Assembly (NCBI GenBank): GCA_025774405.1
Contig: JALGWB010000040.1
Coordinates: 1 to 14,865, forward strand
Length of the DNA stretch: 14,865 bases
Origin: a bacterium
Lineage (GTDB): Bacteria > Arandabacterota > Arandabacteria > Arandabacterales > Arandabacteraceae
Direction: 5' to 3'
The notes beneath the pieces are model-generated. The model was not told the origin of the DNA. It searched no databases and was given only the letters and a program-made list of their open reading frames with translations. The stretch's first letter is position 1; every line of letters starts with the position of its first letter. The translations under genes and the position numbers were made by a program. Shown in pieces: positions 14,594-14,865 of the stretch.

Positions 14594-14865
14594 TCAGCGT
14601 CTGCGCACCGGCGACCTGTTGTACCATTCGATAAGAATTGGGCTTGCGACAAAAATGGAAGAATACGTACCGACGATAACCCCGACAAGGAGTGCAAAGG
14701 AGAAATCACGCAAGACCTCGCCACCCATCGAGAACAGGAATATCACCACAATCAAGGTGGTCAGTGAAGTCATTATCGTTCTGCCGAGCGTTTCGTTGAT
14801 ACTTGCATTGACGACACCACTATAGGTTTCCTTATGGTACTTTCTCAGATTCTCCCTTATGCGGT
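14594..14865 (-). CDS. secF: Protein translocase subunit SecF, C-terminal part (5' end outside window)
   Basis: The last 89 codons plus stop are visible. The chain begins within R-I-R-E-N-L-R-K-Y, then SGVVNASINETLGRTIMTSL, two hydrophobic helices (TTLIVVIFLFSMGGEVLRDF and FALLVGVIVGTYSSIFVASP) and a basic end (WYNRSPVRRR). The segments NxSINETLxRTxxTS, GGExLRDFxFALLVG and GTYSSIFVASP are signatures of the last two membrane helices of SecF. SecF works with SecD in the inner membrane to pull exported proteins through SecYEG, using the proton gradient. SecD would be expected upstream, outside the window. Nothing is odd in the visible part. It is probably the last gene of a secDF unit: a 161-base gap separates it from the next gene, although no clear terminator is seen. 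Confidence 0.92.
   Translation of the reverse strand, partial: RIRENLRKYHKETYSGVVNASINETLGRTIMTSLTTLIVVIFLFSMGGEVLRDFSFALLVGVIVGTYSSIFVASPILIEWYNRSPVRRR

Noticed and set aside
1..14865. CRISPR array, insertion sequence or phage region
   Set aside because: No spaced direct repeats, transposase, integrase or terminal repeats were seen.

Overview
This window carries eleven open reading frames, ten on the minus strand and one on the plus strand, and no RNA genes, insertion sequences or CRISPR arrays that I can support. The gene set points to a diderm bacterium: SecF, several signal-peptide proteins, an envelope TPR protein, and the DUF4159/DUF4175 pair. The best fit is a poorly cultured lineage near the FCB group or neighbouring candidate phyla. 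That is an inference from protein families, since the window has no rRNA or marker gene.

Reading in the minus-strand direction, from high to low coordinates, the window opens with the 3' end of secF (14594-14865). After a 161-base gap come a small secreted DUF4783-like protein (13860-14432) and a very large membrane sensor that ends in an NtrY-type histidine kinase. The kinase is split into two overlapping frames (11109-13832 and 9038-11125). The split falls just after the first membrane helix of the kinase half, so the two frames look like one roughly 1600-residue protein interrupted by a +1 shift.

The only plus-strand gene (8023-9099) encodes an exported DipZ/TlpA-like thioredoxin-fold protein whose CxxC has become D-I-S-T. 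Its 3' end overlaps the kinase 3' end by 62 bases. Divergent from it is a small B-box zinc-finger protein (7566-7793).

The left half is one tight operon behind a good sigma70-type promoter (7377-7405). Its order is a secreted DUF4159 protein, a 1105-residue DUF4175 membrane coiled-coil protein, a secreted TPR protein, a secreted ThuA/GATase1-like protein (often mislabelled asparagine synthetase B in databases), and the start of a DUF89 metal-dependent phosphatase running off the window. Gaps are about 10 bases or are overlaps. Three of the five genes start with TTG behind clear Shine-Dalgarno sequences. Four of the five products are predicted to act in the membrane or periplasm. Two of them, DUF4159 and the ThuA-like protein, appear to be relatives of the class I glutamine amidotransferase fold. 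The operon is the best candidate here for a conserved but functionally undescribed envelope module. The split triple-sensor kinase is the most striking single anomaly.
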